Shown in pieces: positions 1 to 7,598 of a DNA stretch of 24,488 nt; the first letter of the stretch is position 1, and each line of letters starts with the position of its first letter. The DNA is from an uncultured bacterium (GTDB lineage: Bacteria > Verrucomicrobiota > Verrucomicrobiia > Opitutales > Intestinicryptomonadaceae). A program made the position numbers and the translations under genes. Where the stretch lies: NCBI GenBank assembly GCA_905214995.1, contig CAJMOT010000022.1, positions 1-24,488 of the forward strand, given 5' to 3'. The notes under the pieces were generated by a model. The model ran no database searches. It saw only the letters and a program-made list of their open reading frames with translations, and was not told the origin of the DNA.

Positions 1-165
1 CCCGCCGGCGTTCCCTCCGGCGCGCCGGAAGCGCGGGAGCCCGCCGCGGAATCCGACGCCGAGAGCGTCGACGCCCTGCGCGCCAAGCTCGATGAGGCCG
101 TGCGCGAGGAGAGGTACGAGGACGCCGCAAAATTGCGCGACCGCATAAATTCGCTTTCCAAATGA
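1..165 (+). CDS. mcsA: McsA C-terminal end (UVR domain), partial
   Basis: The window opens inside this gene. Frame 1 is open from base 1 to the TGA at 163-165 and encodes 54 residues. The last ~30 form a UVR (UvrB/UvrC-type) motif, recognisable as an acidic/basic helix with REERYEDAAKLRDRI. In McsA proteins this domain follows a zinc-binding N-terminal part that is outside the window. McsA is the activator/adaptor of the protein arginine kinase McsB, and the assignment rests mainly on the immediately following mcsB: the stop codon overlaps the mcsB ATG (ATGA), so the two are translationally coupled. The residues before the UVR helix are Pro/Ala/Glu-rich linker. A UvrB/UvrC fragment would also carry such a motif, but the neighbours make McsA much more likely. 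Confidence 0.82.
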   Translation, partial: PAGVPSGAPEAREPAAESDAESVDALRAKLDEAVREERYEDAAKLRDRINSLSK

Positions 166-1205
166 ACGAAACCCCCGAAAAGCGCCGCCCCAATTCCGCG
201 ATTTTCATTAGCACCCGCGTGAGGCTCGCGCGCAATCTCGCGGGGCGGAAGTTCGTCAACTCGCTTTCGTTCGAGGAGCTTTCCGACGTGCTCGACTTTT
301 GCGAGGGCGCGCTTTCTGGCGTGCGCAGGCTTTGCGACGGCAGGTTTTTCAGAATGGGCGAAATTCCCGAGGCGGAAAGGGAAATGCTCGTGGAGGACAG
401 GCTCGCCAGCCGCGAGCTCGCCGAAAACTGCCGCGCGAGGGGGCTTTGCGTTTCGGCGGACAGGTCGTGCGCGGTCATGGTCAACGAGGAGGACCACTTG
501 CGCATACAGGCTTTCGCGGGAGGGCTGAATTTGGCGGGCGCGCTGCGGGCGGCAAATTCCGTGGACGACGGCTTCGAGAAAACCGTAAAGTACGCTTTCT
601 CTCCGGCATTCGGGTATCTCACGGCGTGCCCCACCAACGCGGGAACGGGGTTGCGCGCGTCGGTGATGATGCACCTGCCGGCGCTCGCGCTCTCGGATCT
701 GATGGACAAGGTTGTGCGCGGGCTCGGACAGCTCGGAATCTGCGTTAGGGGAGCGTCGGGAGAGGGCAGCGACTCCTACGGGTCGTTCTTCCAAATCTCC
801 AACCAGCAGACGCTCGGGCTTTCGGAGTCGGACATAATCAAAAAAATATCGAAATTCGTGAAGAAAGTCGCGGAATTCGAGATAAACGCGCGCGCGAAGC
901 TCTCCGCGGAGACCCCCCTCGTGCTCGAGGACAAATTCGCCCGCGCAAAGGCGACGCTTGCCTCGTGCAGGCTCATAGACACGGCGGAGGCGGTGTCCGC
1001 GCTATCGCACATCAGGCTAATGGCGGACATGAGCTCCTCCCCGAAGGCTGACGGCGTGATAAAGGCGGTTGACGAGGCGGCCGCGGCTTCTATGCCCCGC
1101 CGCCTGTCGGCGCGCTTCGGGGTAGCCGGCGCGGATTCCGGAACGCGCGACGAGCTCCGGGCCGCCATGCTCAACGAGTTCGCCAAAAATCTGCCCGAGC
1201 TTTGA
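162..1205 (+). CDS. mcsB: Protein-arginine kinase McsB
   Basis: Phosphagen-kinase-fold enzyme that phosphorylates arginine side chains of proteins, marking them for ClpC-ClpP degradation in bacteria that have the system. Visible signatures: STRVRLARNL at 17-26 (the nucleotide-binding start of the kinase domain), NEEDHLR at 108-114, the catalytic-cysteine region TACPTNAGTGLRASVMMHLP at 154-173 with C156, and the loop GASGEGSDSYGS at 197-208. Near the C-terminus RDELRA (329-334) fits the RDxxRA motif of the phosphoarginine-binding allosteric pocket. At 347 residues it has normal family length. The ATG overlaps the stop of mcsA by the ATGA arrangement, and clpC follows after a ~110 bp gap, giving the classical mcsA-mcsB-clpC order. 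No ctsR repressor gene lies within the visible part. Confidence 0.95.
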   Translation: MNETPEKRRPNSAIFISTRVRLARNLAGRKFVNSLSFEELSDVLDFCEGALSGVRRLCDGRFFRMGEIPEAEREMLVEDRLASRELAENCRARGLCVSADRSCAVMVNEEDHLRIQAFAGGLNLAGALRAANSVDDGFEKTVKYAFSPAFGYLTACPTNAGTGLRASVMMHLPALALSDLMDKVVRGLGQLGICVRGASGEGSDSYGSFFQISNQQTLGLSESDIIKKISKFVKKVAEFEINARAKLSAETPLVLEDKFARAKATLASCRLIDTAEAVSALSHIRLMADMSSSPKADGVIKAVDEAAAASMPRRLSARFGVAGADSGTRDELRAAMLNEFAKNLPEL

Positions 1206-1253
1206 CCGCAGACGGCGATTTGCATTAAACCGCGGCGAAAAACTCCGATACTT

Positions 1254-1283
1254 TTCAAAGGCAAAAATCCGCCGCAATATTAT
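1254..1283 (+). promoter_or_regulatory. Possible sigma70-type promoter before clpC
   Basis: In the mcsB-clpC gap, TTCAAA (1254-1259) and TATTAT (1278-1283) are separated by 18 bases, 35 bases upstream of the preferred clpC start. The -35 match is only partial, and clpC could equally be read through from mcsB. Tentative. Confidence 0.25.
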
Positions 1284-1297
1284 ACATGCAAGCCGGC

Positions 1298-1306
1298 GGA
1301 GGAAGG
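1298..1306 (+). promoter_or_regulatory. Shine-Dalgarno sequence deciding the clpC start
   Basis: GGAGGAAGG lies 12 bases before the ATG at 1319. The in-frame ATG at 1286 lies upstream of this site and has no purine-rich sequence ahead of it, so initiation at 1319 is preferred. This also gives the family-typical N-terminus MQQFTPRAQQVL. Confidence 0.6.
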
Positions 1307-1318
1307 AAAACACACGCA

Positions 1319-3835
1319 ATGCAACAATTCACACCCAGAGCCCAGCAAGTGCTGGCGTTGGCGCGCAAAGAGGCGCAAAATTTCAGGCACAACTACATCG
1401 GCACCGAACACATACTGCTCGGGATAATCAAGCTCGGGCAGGGGGTGGCGGTGAACGTCCTGCGCAAAATGGGCGTCAACCTCGAAAACGCGAGCGCGGA
1501 AATCGAGCGCATAGTGGGCAAGGGCGCGGGCGCGGAAAACGCGGCCGACATCCAGCAGACCCAGCGCGTCAAGAAAGTCCTCGCGTTCGCCTCTTACGAG
1601 GCTACCCAGCTTCACCACAACTACATCGGCACCGAGCACATACTCCTCGGCCTCTTGCGCGAGGGCGAGGGGGTTGCCGCCACAGTGCTGCGCGAGCTCG
1701 GCATAGACATAAACGGCTGCCGCAACCAGATTCTCGCGGAGCTCGACCCGAATTTCGTGGGCGACTTCCCGGAGCAGCAGCCCCAAGAACAGGGCGCGCC
1801 GCAGGAGAGGGCGGAGGGCCGCCAGGCGAGCGCGCTGAAAGCTTTCGGCCGCGACCTCACAGAGCTGGCGCGCGCCGACAAGCTCGACCCCGTCGTCGGC
1901 AGGGCCAACGAAATAATGCGGGTCGTCCAAATCCTCTGCCGCAGGACGAAAAACAACCCCGTCCTCGTGGGCGAGGCGGGCGTCGGCAAGACCGCCATCG
2001 TCGAGGGGCTCGCGCGCGAAATAGCCTCGGGCGAAGTTCCGGAGCTTCTGGCCAACAAGCGCGTCATATCGCTCGACATCGCGCTGATGGTGGCGGGCAC
2101 CAAGTACCGCGGCCAGTTTGAAGAGCGCATAAAGGCGGTCATGGACGAAATCGAAAAGGCGGGGGACGTCATACTCTTCATAGACGAGCTCCACACCATC
2201 GTCGGCGCGGGGGCGGCGGAGGGCGCGATGGACGCCTCCAACATTTTCAAGCCGGCCCTTTCGCGCGGCGCGCTCCAGTGCATAGGCGCGACCACCGTGG
2301 CGGAGTACCGCAAGTTTATCGAAAAGGACGCCGCGCTCGACCGCAGGTTCCAGAGCGTCAAGGTTGACGAGCCGAGCTCGGAGGACGCGGTTAAAATCCT
2401 CCGCGGCCTGCGCCCAAACTATGAAAAGCACCACCACTGCCGCTATTCGGACGCCGCCCTTGAAAGCGCCGTAAAGCTTTCCGAACGCTACATAACAAGC
2501 CGCTTCCTGCCGGACAAGGCCATCGACGTGATCGACGAGGCCGGCAGCCGCGCGCGCATAAGGCTGATGGAGCGCCCCGCCGAGGTCAACGAGCTGGCGG
2601 AGCGGATAAACTCCGTGCGCCAGAGCAAGGAAGACGCCATACGCGACCAGCGCTTCGAGGAGGCCGCCGCGTTGCGCGACACCGAAAAATCCCTCTCCGC
2701 GCGCAGGGAGGACGTCGTGAAGGCTTGGAAAAAGTCTCTCGAAGACAAAGTAGTGGATGTGGGAGAAGACGACATTTTCGCCGTCGTGTCGTCGTGGACG
2801 GGCGTGCCGCTTTCGAGAATGGAGGCCGAAGAGAGCAAAAAGCTTTTGGGGCTCGAGGCGTACCTGCGCAAGCATGTCGTCGGTCAGGACGAGGCAACCT
2901 CCGTCATCGCCCGCGCCCTGCGCCGCTCGAGAGCCGCCCTCAAAGACCCGAAGCGGCCGATAGGCTCTTTCCTCTTCCTCGGGCCCACGGGCGTCGGCAA
3001 GACGTATCTCGCAAAAATGCTCGCCGAGCAGATGTTCGGCAAGCAGGAGGCCCTCATCCAGATAGACATGTCCGAGTACATGGAAAAGTATTCGGTATCG
3101 CGGCTCATAGGCTCGCCGCCAGGATACGTCGGCCACGAGGACGGCGGGCAGCTCACCGAGCAGGTCCGCAGGAGGCCGTACAGCGTCATACTCTTCGACG
3201 AAATCGAAAAGGCGCATCCGGACGTCGCGCAGCTTCTGCTGCAAGTTCTCGAGGACGGCAGGCTGACAGACAGCCTCGGGCGCACAGTGGACTTCCGCAA
3301 CACGATCATAATCCTCACGAGCAACGTCGGGGCGCACATCTTGCAGAAAAACCCGTCTATGGGCTTTTCCGCGGGCGCCGGCGCCGAGGGAGACTACGAG
3401 CTCCTGAAATCGAGGGTTATGGAGGAGATGAAAAAGTCCTTCCGCCCCGAATTCCTCAACCGCATAAACGACATAGTGCTCTTCCGGAGCCTCACCAAGG
3501 ACAATATGCGCGCGATAGTTTCGCTCGAGCTCGACAAGCTCCGCGCGCGGCTTGCCGAGCGGGGGCTCTCGATGGCGGTTTCCGCGGAGGCGGAGGATTT
3601 CCTGATCTCCAAAGGCTGGGACGAAAAGTACGGCGCGCGCCCACTCAAACGCGCGATAGAGCGCGAATTGGAGGACAATATCGCCGAGGAGATTCTGCGC
3701 GGCTCCATCGTGGACGGCGGCGGGGAAATAAAGGTCGATCTGGCAAGCGGCGGCGGGCGCCTCGAATTTTCACAGAAAAAGGGAGGGCCGGCGGCATCGT
3801 CGCCTGCGCGCGGCACAAAGCGCAAAAATGTGTAA
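1319..3835 (+). CDS. clpC: ATP-dependent Clp protease ATPase subunit ClpC
   Basis: Hexameric AAA+ unfoldase that feeds proteins into ClpP; in McsB-containing bacteria it recognises arginine-phosphorylated substrates. The start at 1319 gives 838 residues. Domains in order: a double Clp-N repeat (two copies of HNYIGTEHILLG at ~25 and ~100); first AAA domain with Walker A GEAGVGKT (218-225) and Walker B VILFIDELH (284-292); a middle domain carrying a UVR-like helix (about 437-460, RDQRFEEAAALRD), the ClpC hallmark that meets McsB/MecA-type adaptors; second AAA domain with Walker A GPTGVGKT (555-562) and Walker B VILFDE (623-628); a ClpP-docking loop tripeptide MGF near 681-683; and sensor-2 GARPLKRAIE. 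All catalytic elements look intact. ClpB is excluded because the middle domain is short and contains UVR. Confidence 0.96.
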   Translation: MQQFTPRAQQVLALARKEAQNFRHNYIGTEHILLGIIKLGQGVAVNVLRKMGVNLENASAEIERIVGKGAGAENAADIQQTQRVKKVLAFASYEATQLHHNYIGTEHILLGLLREGEGVAATVLRELGIDINGCRNQILAELDPNFVGDFPEQQPQEQGAPQERAEGRQASALKAFGRDLTELARADKLDPVVGRANEIMRVVQILCRRTKNNPVLVGEAGVGKTAIVEGLAREIASGEVPELLANKRVISLDIALMVAGTKYRGQFEERIKAVMDEIEKAGDVILFIDELHTIVGAGAAEGAMDASNIFKPALSRGALQCIGATTVAEYRKFIEKDAALDRRFQSVKVDEPSSEDAVKILRGLRPNYEKHHHCRYSDAALESAVKLSERYITSRFLPDKAIDVIDEAGSRARIRLMERPAEVNELAERINSVRQSKEDAIRDQRFEEAAALRDTEKSLSARREDVVKAWKKSLEDKVVDVGEDDIFAVVSSWTGVPLSRMEAEESKKLLGLEAYLRKHVVGQDEATSVIARALRRSRAALKDPKRPIGSFLFLGPTGVGKTYLAKMLAEQMFGKQEALIQIDMSEYMEKYSVSRLIGSPPGYVGHEDGGQLTEQVRRRPYSVILFDEIEKAHPDVAQLLLQVLEDGRLTDSLGRTVDFRNTIIILTSNVGAHILQKNPSMGFSAGAGAEGDYELLKSRVMEEMKKSFRPEFLNRINDIVLFRSLTKDNMRAIVSLELDKLRARLAERGLSMAVSAEAEDFLISKGWDEKYGARPLKRAIERELEDNIAEEILRGSIVDGGGEIKVDLASGGGRLEFSQKKGGPAASSPARGTKRKNV

Positions 3836-3850
3836 AAGGCATTCCATTCA

Positions 3851-3879
3851 AAAGCGGACCGCGCGGTTCGCTTTTTTTG
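3851..3879 (+). terminator. Intrinsic terminator after clpC
   Basis: AGCGGACC (3853-3860), loop GCGC, GGTTCGCT (3865-3872) form an 8-bp stem with one G-U pair, followed by a run of seven T (3872-3878). On the opposite strand the stem is followed by TTTT, so it may also stop transcripts of the convergent methyltransferase. Confidence 0.85.
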
Positions 3880-3947
3880 CGCTCTCTTTGAGCGGTATGG
3901 CGGGGCGCGGAGCGGTGAGATAGGCGCGGCGCCGCCGCCGCGGCAGG

Positions 3948-4712
3948 CTAAACTTCAAACTCCTTTGAGGCCTTTATCCTGATTCTCACGTAATCCGCAA
4001 ACCATTTGCCGCCCCGCTTTAATTTGCCTTCGAGCTCCCGCGCGGCCTCTTCCATTATTTCGTCCGCCTCCCGCGCGGGGATTCCCTCAAAGGGAACTTT
4101 GTCGAACATTCTTATCCAGTTGGCGAGGCCGTCTTCGCCTGTCTGTTCAGTGGGCCTGTCGAAGAGCGAGGCGAATTCGACTTTGAATCCCGCCCTTTCG
4201 AGCAGAGGGGCGTATTCTCCTATCGACGGGAAATAGAACGGGCATTCGTATTCGAGCCCCCTCTTGGCGAAGATCTTTTTGAGGGCGGCGTGGATGGCGC
4301 CGTTGTTTCCCTTTCCGCCGAATTCGCACGCCAGGACTCCGCCGGGCCTTAGGGCGCGGTTTACGCGCGAGAGCAGCAGGGGGTGGTCTTTTGCGTCTAT
4401 CCAATGGAATACCGCGTTTGAAAACACGGCGTCGGCGGGCGGATTTGCCGAAAATTCGAGGGCGTCCGCCCTTTCAAACGGCAGATTCGGATGCGTTTTC
4501 TTCGCCGAGGCTATCATTTCCGCCGACGCGTCTATCCCCAGGACATCCGCGCCCATATCGGCGAGCTTTTGAGTCAGCGAGCCGTTTCCGCACCCGAGAT
4601 CGATTACGCGGTCGCCCGTTTTGAGGCTCAAAAGCCCCAAAACGGCTTCTCCGTATTCGGGCACGAAAGAAAAATTTTTGCGGTAAAGTTCGGCGTCCCA
4701 ATTTATATTCAT
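3948..4712 (-). CDS. Class I SAM-dependent methyltransferase
   Basis: Rossmann-fold methyltransferase of about 254 residues; the acceptor is unknown. SAM-binding motif I is VIDLGCGNG (36-44), the acidic residue at the end of strand 2 is D61 (GIDAS), motif IV region is ADAVFSNAVFHWI (93-105) and the post-motif RPGG lies at 122-125. The pattern FSNAVFHWI resembles the trans-aconitate methyltransferase/UbiE-like group, but substrate cannot be inferred. I chose the ATG at 4712 (protein starting MNINWDAELY). An in-frame ATG 14 codons upstream would add a non-conserved, hydrophobic/basic leader. No Shine-Dalgarno is evident. The gene stands alone, convergent with clpC and divergent from the helicase cluster across an AT-rich spacer. 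Confidence 0.85.
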   Translation of the reverse strand: MNINWDAELYRKNFSFVPEYGEAVLGLLSLKTGDRVIDLGCGNGSLTQKLADMGADVLGIDASAEMIASAKKTHPNLPFERADALEFSANPPADAVFSNAVFHWIDAKDHPLLLSRVNRALRPGGVLACEFGGKGNNGAIHAALKKIFAKRGLEYECPFYFPSIGEYAPLLERAGFKVEFASLFDRPTEQTGEDGLANWIRMFDKVPFEGIPAREADEIMEEAARELEGKLKRGGKWFADYVRIRIKASKEFEV

Positions 4713-4844
4713 ACATAATACTTTAATAGGTATACAGTTATGATGCAAGCCCAAAATTTAAAAATTTTCCCCCTCCCCCGAATTTTCTTAAAGCTCGCTA
4801 ATATATTGAAAATCGTTGATATAAGTCTACTAATTTTATCCCGA
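4713..4844. other. AT-rich divergent spacer before the helicase cluster
   Basis: This stretch is strikingly AT-rich compared with its surroundings and contains several TATA-like words (for example TATACA, AATATAT, GATATAAG). It probably holds divergent promoters for the methyltransferase and for the helicase/IbrA/IbrB cluster, but no -35/-10 pair with correct spacing stands out. It also marks the left edge of the presumed acquired segment. Confidence 0.4.
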
Positions 4845-5105
4845 ATGAAAGTAAGGGTAAAAATAACCTCCATTTTGAACCGAAATTCGGAGACAACCTC
4901 TTTCCTCGTTTTCGGCAAAAGGGTAGTCTTGCGAAATTCCGATTTCAAGTTCGGCAAAAAGAACTCGATAATAATCGAGCGCGACATCGCCTCCCGAAAC
5001 GGCTTGCGCTGGAAGCTGTTATTCCACTTCCCGCCGCGCATAGTCCCCGTATTTAACCAAGTGTGCATTGATGAGCTTAGATTCAGATCAGAAGAGGGCT
5101 GTTGA
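4845..5105 (+). CDS. Small hypothetical protein, possibly phage-derived
   Basis: An open frame of 86 codons whose end overlaps the first ~35 bases of the helicase gene. The product starts MKVRVKITSIL and looks strand-rich and basic. Its layout (LVFGKRVVLRNSDF, then IIIERDIASRNGL) loosely recalls small phage proteins encoded just before phage helicases. That resemblance is from memory and weak. Codon use from 4845 onward is closer to the local genes (ATA, AGG, C-ending codons) than in the AT-rich extension upstream, so the internal ATG at 4845 is preferred over one at 4740. There is no Shine-Dalgarno, and the opposite strand also has an open frame here, so the gene is uncertain. Confidence 0.4.
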   Translation: MKVRVKITSILNRNSETTSFLVFGKRVVLRNSDFKFGKKNSIIIERDIASRNGLRWKLLFHFPPRIVPVFNQVCIDELRFRSEEGC

Positions 5106-6315
5106 AAAGCTTTCGCGCCTGAGGGCGGGCGCGCTTTTCATGAAAATGGGCAGCGGAAAGACGAAAGTCGCCTGCGATCTCGTGCGCCGGAAGCTCGACT
5201 GCGTGGACGCCGTAATATGGATCGCCCCCGCCTCCCTCGCCCATTCGGAAAAATACATAGGAGAAGTGAAGCGGTGGAGCCGCGGATTTTTCAAAAAAAT
5301 CTCCTTTTTTACCATAGAGGGGATTTCGATGAGCGATTCCAAGTATATGGAAATGCGCAAACTCGCCGAGACGCGCAGAAATTTCTGCGTGGTCGACGAG
5401 AGCATTTTCATAAAAAACATCCGCGCCCTGAGGACAAAGCGCCTCGTGACGGATTACAAGCTCTTCGATTTCAGGCTGATTCTGAACGGAACTCCCATAA
5501 CCAAAAGCCTTCTGGATCTCTATTCGCAAATATCGTTTTTGTCGCCCAACATACTGAAGATGACCGAAAGGCAGTTCGCCGACAACTTTTTGGTCTACTT
5601 TTTCGACGGGGTCGATCCCTTCCCGTGGCGGCGGTGGTCGAAGCCGGCGAATGTCGAGGCGCTCATAGAGATAATACGCCCCTACATTTTCAATTCCAGC
5701 TTCGATTCAAAGTGCGGCGTGAGGGTTGTGGACAAGATATTCAGGCTCAGCGCGGACGAGAGGCGCAGGTATTCGAGATTCAAGGACGCCTTTTTGAGGG
5801 GCAAGCTCTACGTCTGCTTCTTCACCGTGGCGCAGAAGTTCCAGATGGCGTACACCACCGCTTGCGCGGAAAAATACCGCGCGGCGGTCAAGATAGTGGA
5901 GGAAATACTGGCAAAGGGCGAAAAGGTCGTCATATTCGTAAAGTACGTGTCGGAGGCGCTTCTGTTGCGCGCGGCGTTTGGCGGACTGCTCTATACGGGC
6001 AAATGCAAGGACGACCTATCGCGATTTGAAAGGGACGAAAACGTGCTTATATGTACTTATGGTGTGGGAAGCGTAGGTTTAAACTTGCAATGCGCCAATA
6101 ATCTCATTTATTATTCTCAAACATTTGATTTTAAAGAAAAGGAACAGGCGAAATATCGCGTATACAGAACCGGGCAAACAAGATGCGTTAATATTTATAA
6201 TTTATGGGTTGATACGCGGCTTGAAGACATTATAAGGCACAACTTATCCAAAAAACACAATCTTCTGAAAAGTTTGGAGCGCGTAATCAGCGCGGAGGAG
6301 GCTAGGACGCTTTGA
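5071..6315 (+). CDS. SNF2-type superfamily II DNA helicase/translocase
   Basis: ATPase of 414 residues, probably a DNA translocase. Helicase elements in order: motif I MGSGKT (26-31); motif II VVDES (107-111) followed by KN, as in the DESxxxKN pattern of small phage-type SNF2 enzymes; motif III-like LNGTPI (138-143); C-terminal lobe with VIFVKY (287-292), motif V TYGVGSVGLNLQ (329-340) and motif VI YRVYRTGQTR (362-371). The family is clear but the protein is compact and lacks extra domains. The ATG at 5071 is preferred; a TTG sits one codon earlier. The stop overlaps the start of the next gene (TTGA), so the two are coupled. Bases about 6045-6275, encoding motifs V and VI, are much richer in A/T than the rest. 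Biological role unknown; the neighbours suggest DNA modification or defence. Confidence 0.85.
   Translation: MSLDSDQKRAVEKLSRLRAGALFMKMGSGKTKVACDLVRRKLDCVDAVIWIAPASLAHSEKYIGEVKRWSRGFFKKISFFTIEGISMSDSKYMEMRKLAETRRNFCVVDESIFIKNIRALRTKRLVTDYKLFDFRLILNGTPITKSLLDLYSQISFLSPNILKMTERQFADNFLVYFFDGVDPFPWRRWSKPANVEALIEIIRPYIFNSSFDSKCGVRVVDKIFRLSADERRRYSRFKDAFLRGKLYVCFFTVAQKFQMAYTTACAEKYRAAVKIVEEILAKGEKVVIFVKYVSEALLLRAAFGGLLYTGKCKDDLSRFERDENVLICTYGVGSVGLNLQCANNLIYYSQTFDFKEKEQAKYRVYRTGQTRCVNIYNLWVDTRLEDIIRHNLSKKHNLLKSLERVISAEEARTL
6294..6300 (+). promoter_or_regulatory. Shine-Dalgarno for the TTG-started ibrA-like gene
   Basis: GGAGGAG lies inside the 3' end of the helicase gene, 11 bases before the TTG at 6312. 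It supports use of this unusual start codon and translational coupling. Confidence 0.6.
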
Positions 6316-7598
6316 AAAGATACCTGAATAAAAACGTATACGAGGCCGCGAAAGAGCGGACTGCATTCATATTTAAAAACTTTGAGCGCATATACGTGTC
6401 GTTTTCCGGCGGCAAAGACAGCTCCGTCCTCATGAATATCGCCCTTGACTACATGCGCGCTCACAAGATAAAGAAAAAATTGGGCGTCTTGTTCTTGGAT
6501 TTGGAGGGCCAGTATAGCATAACGATAGACTATGTGCGCGAGATGCTCACAGAAAACGCCGATCTGCTTGAACCCTATTGGATCTGCCTTCCGCTCACCC
6601 TGCGCAACGCCGTCAGCGTCTTCCAGCCGTTTTGGACGTGCTGGGATTTGGAAAACAGGGACAAATGGGTGCGCGAATACCCCGACGGCCCGGGCGTGAT
6701 TACCGAGGCGAACAATCCGTTCCCGTTTTTCAAGTACCAGATGGAATTTGAGGAGTTCGTCCCCGAGTTCGGCAAGTGGTACGCGAATGGCAAAAAAACG
6801 GCGTGCCTCGTCGGAATACGCTCCGACGAGAGCCTGAACCGTTACAGGACCATAAAAAATTTCACGAAGGGAATGCTTAGCGGGAAAAATTGGACGACAA
6901 AAATATCCAAATGCCTCTACAACGCCTATCCGATATACGATTGGAATGTCCGCGACGTGTGGGTCGGGAACGCGAAATGCGGATGGAAGTACAACAGGCT
7001 TTACGATTTGTTTTACAAGGCGGGCGTGCCGCTCGCGTCCCAGCGGATATGCCAGCCGTACGGCGACGACCAGCGCATAGGCCTCAACCTCTACCGCGTG
7101 ATAGAGCCCGCGACGTGGGCGAGGGTCGTCAACCGCGTAAGCGGCGCGAATTTCGGCAACATATACAGCGGCAACAGGATCCTCGGGTACCGCAAGGTGA
7201 GGCTGCCCAAGGGGCACACTTGGAAGAGCTACTGCAAATTGCTTCTCGCAACGCTTCCGGCTCCGATGGCGGAGCATTACGTAAAAAAGTTCAAGCGTTT
7301 CATGCTGTGGTGGTACCGCAACGGATCTCCGGTGGACGACGAAAGCCTGAAAGACCTTCCGAAAGAGGCCGTGAAAACCGGCAAAAAGTCGCCCTATTTC
7401 GAGACGATAGTCAGGTACAAAAAAATTCCGGACTGTCTCGACAACGGCCTCGAACAAAAAAAGTGCGCCCCGACTTGGAGGAGAATGTGCGCGTGCATTC
7501 TCAAAAACGACTACCTGTGCTCGGGGCTGAGCTTTTCGCAGACTAAGCGCCAGCAGGCGCGCATGAGGGAACTGATGGAGAAATATAGAAGCTTATGA
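6312..7598 (+). CDS. IbrA-like PAPS-reductase-family (DUF3440) protein
   Basis: 428-residue protein of the adenine-nucleotide alpha-hydrolase/PAPS-reductase superfamily with a DUF3440-type C-terminal half, the architecture of IbrA from Escherichia coli. The PP-loop SGGKDSS is at 32-38; further signatures are GIRSDESLNRYR (168-179) and NAYPIYDWNVRDVW (204-217). Enzymes of this superfamily adenylylate or reduce sulfur-containing or other substrates (CysH, TtcA, DndC/SspA-partner SspC-like systems are relatives by fold), but IbrA's reaction is not established. The C-terminal region carries five cysteines between 375 and 403 (C375, C385, C393, C395, C403), possibly a metal or Fe-S site. Start is TTG, overlapping the helicase stop and preceded by GGAGGAG. 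The stop overlaps the next ATG. It is not a normal CysH: no sulfate-assimilation genes are nearby. Confidence 0.85.
   Translation: MKRYLNKNVYEAAKERTAFIFKNFERIYVSFSGGKDSSVLMNIALDYMRAHKIKKKLGVLFLDLEGQYSITIDYVREMLTENADLLEPYWICLPLTLRNAVSVFQPFWTCWDLENRDKWVREYPDGPGVITEANNPFPFFKYQMEFEEFVPEFGKWYANGKKTACLVGIRSDESLNRYRTIKNFTKGMLSGKNWTTKISKCLYNAYPIYDWNVRDVWVGNAKCGWKYNRLYDLFYKAGVPLASQRICQPYGDDQRIGLNLYRVIEPATWARVVNRVSGANFGNIYSGNRILGYRKVRLPKGHTWKSYCKLLLATLPAPMAEHYVKKFKRFMLWWYRNGSPVDDESLKDLPKEAVKTGKKSPYFETIVRYKKIPDCLDNGLEQKKCAPTWRRMCACILKNDYLCSGLSFSQTKRQQARMRELMEKYRSL

Noticed and set aside
1280..3337. Very long open frame on the minus strand opposite clpC (about 685 codons)
   Set aside because: It is antisense to a certain clpC gene, has an Arg/Val/Leu-rich composition typical of GC-rich shadow frames and no recognisable domain.
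4709..5068. Minus-strand open frame in the AT-rich divergent spacer (119 codons)
   Set aside because: Lys/Phe/Ile-rich translation, no motif, and it would overlap the methyltransferase start; the plus-strand small ORF is the better candidate.
6195..7457. Minus-strand open frame of 420 codons opposite the IbrA-like gene
   Set aside because: The sense gene has PP-loop and DUF3440-type motifs; the antisense product has none.
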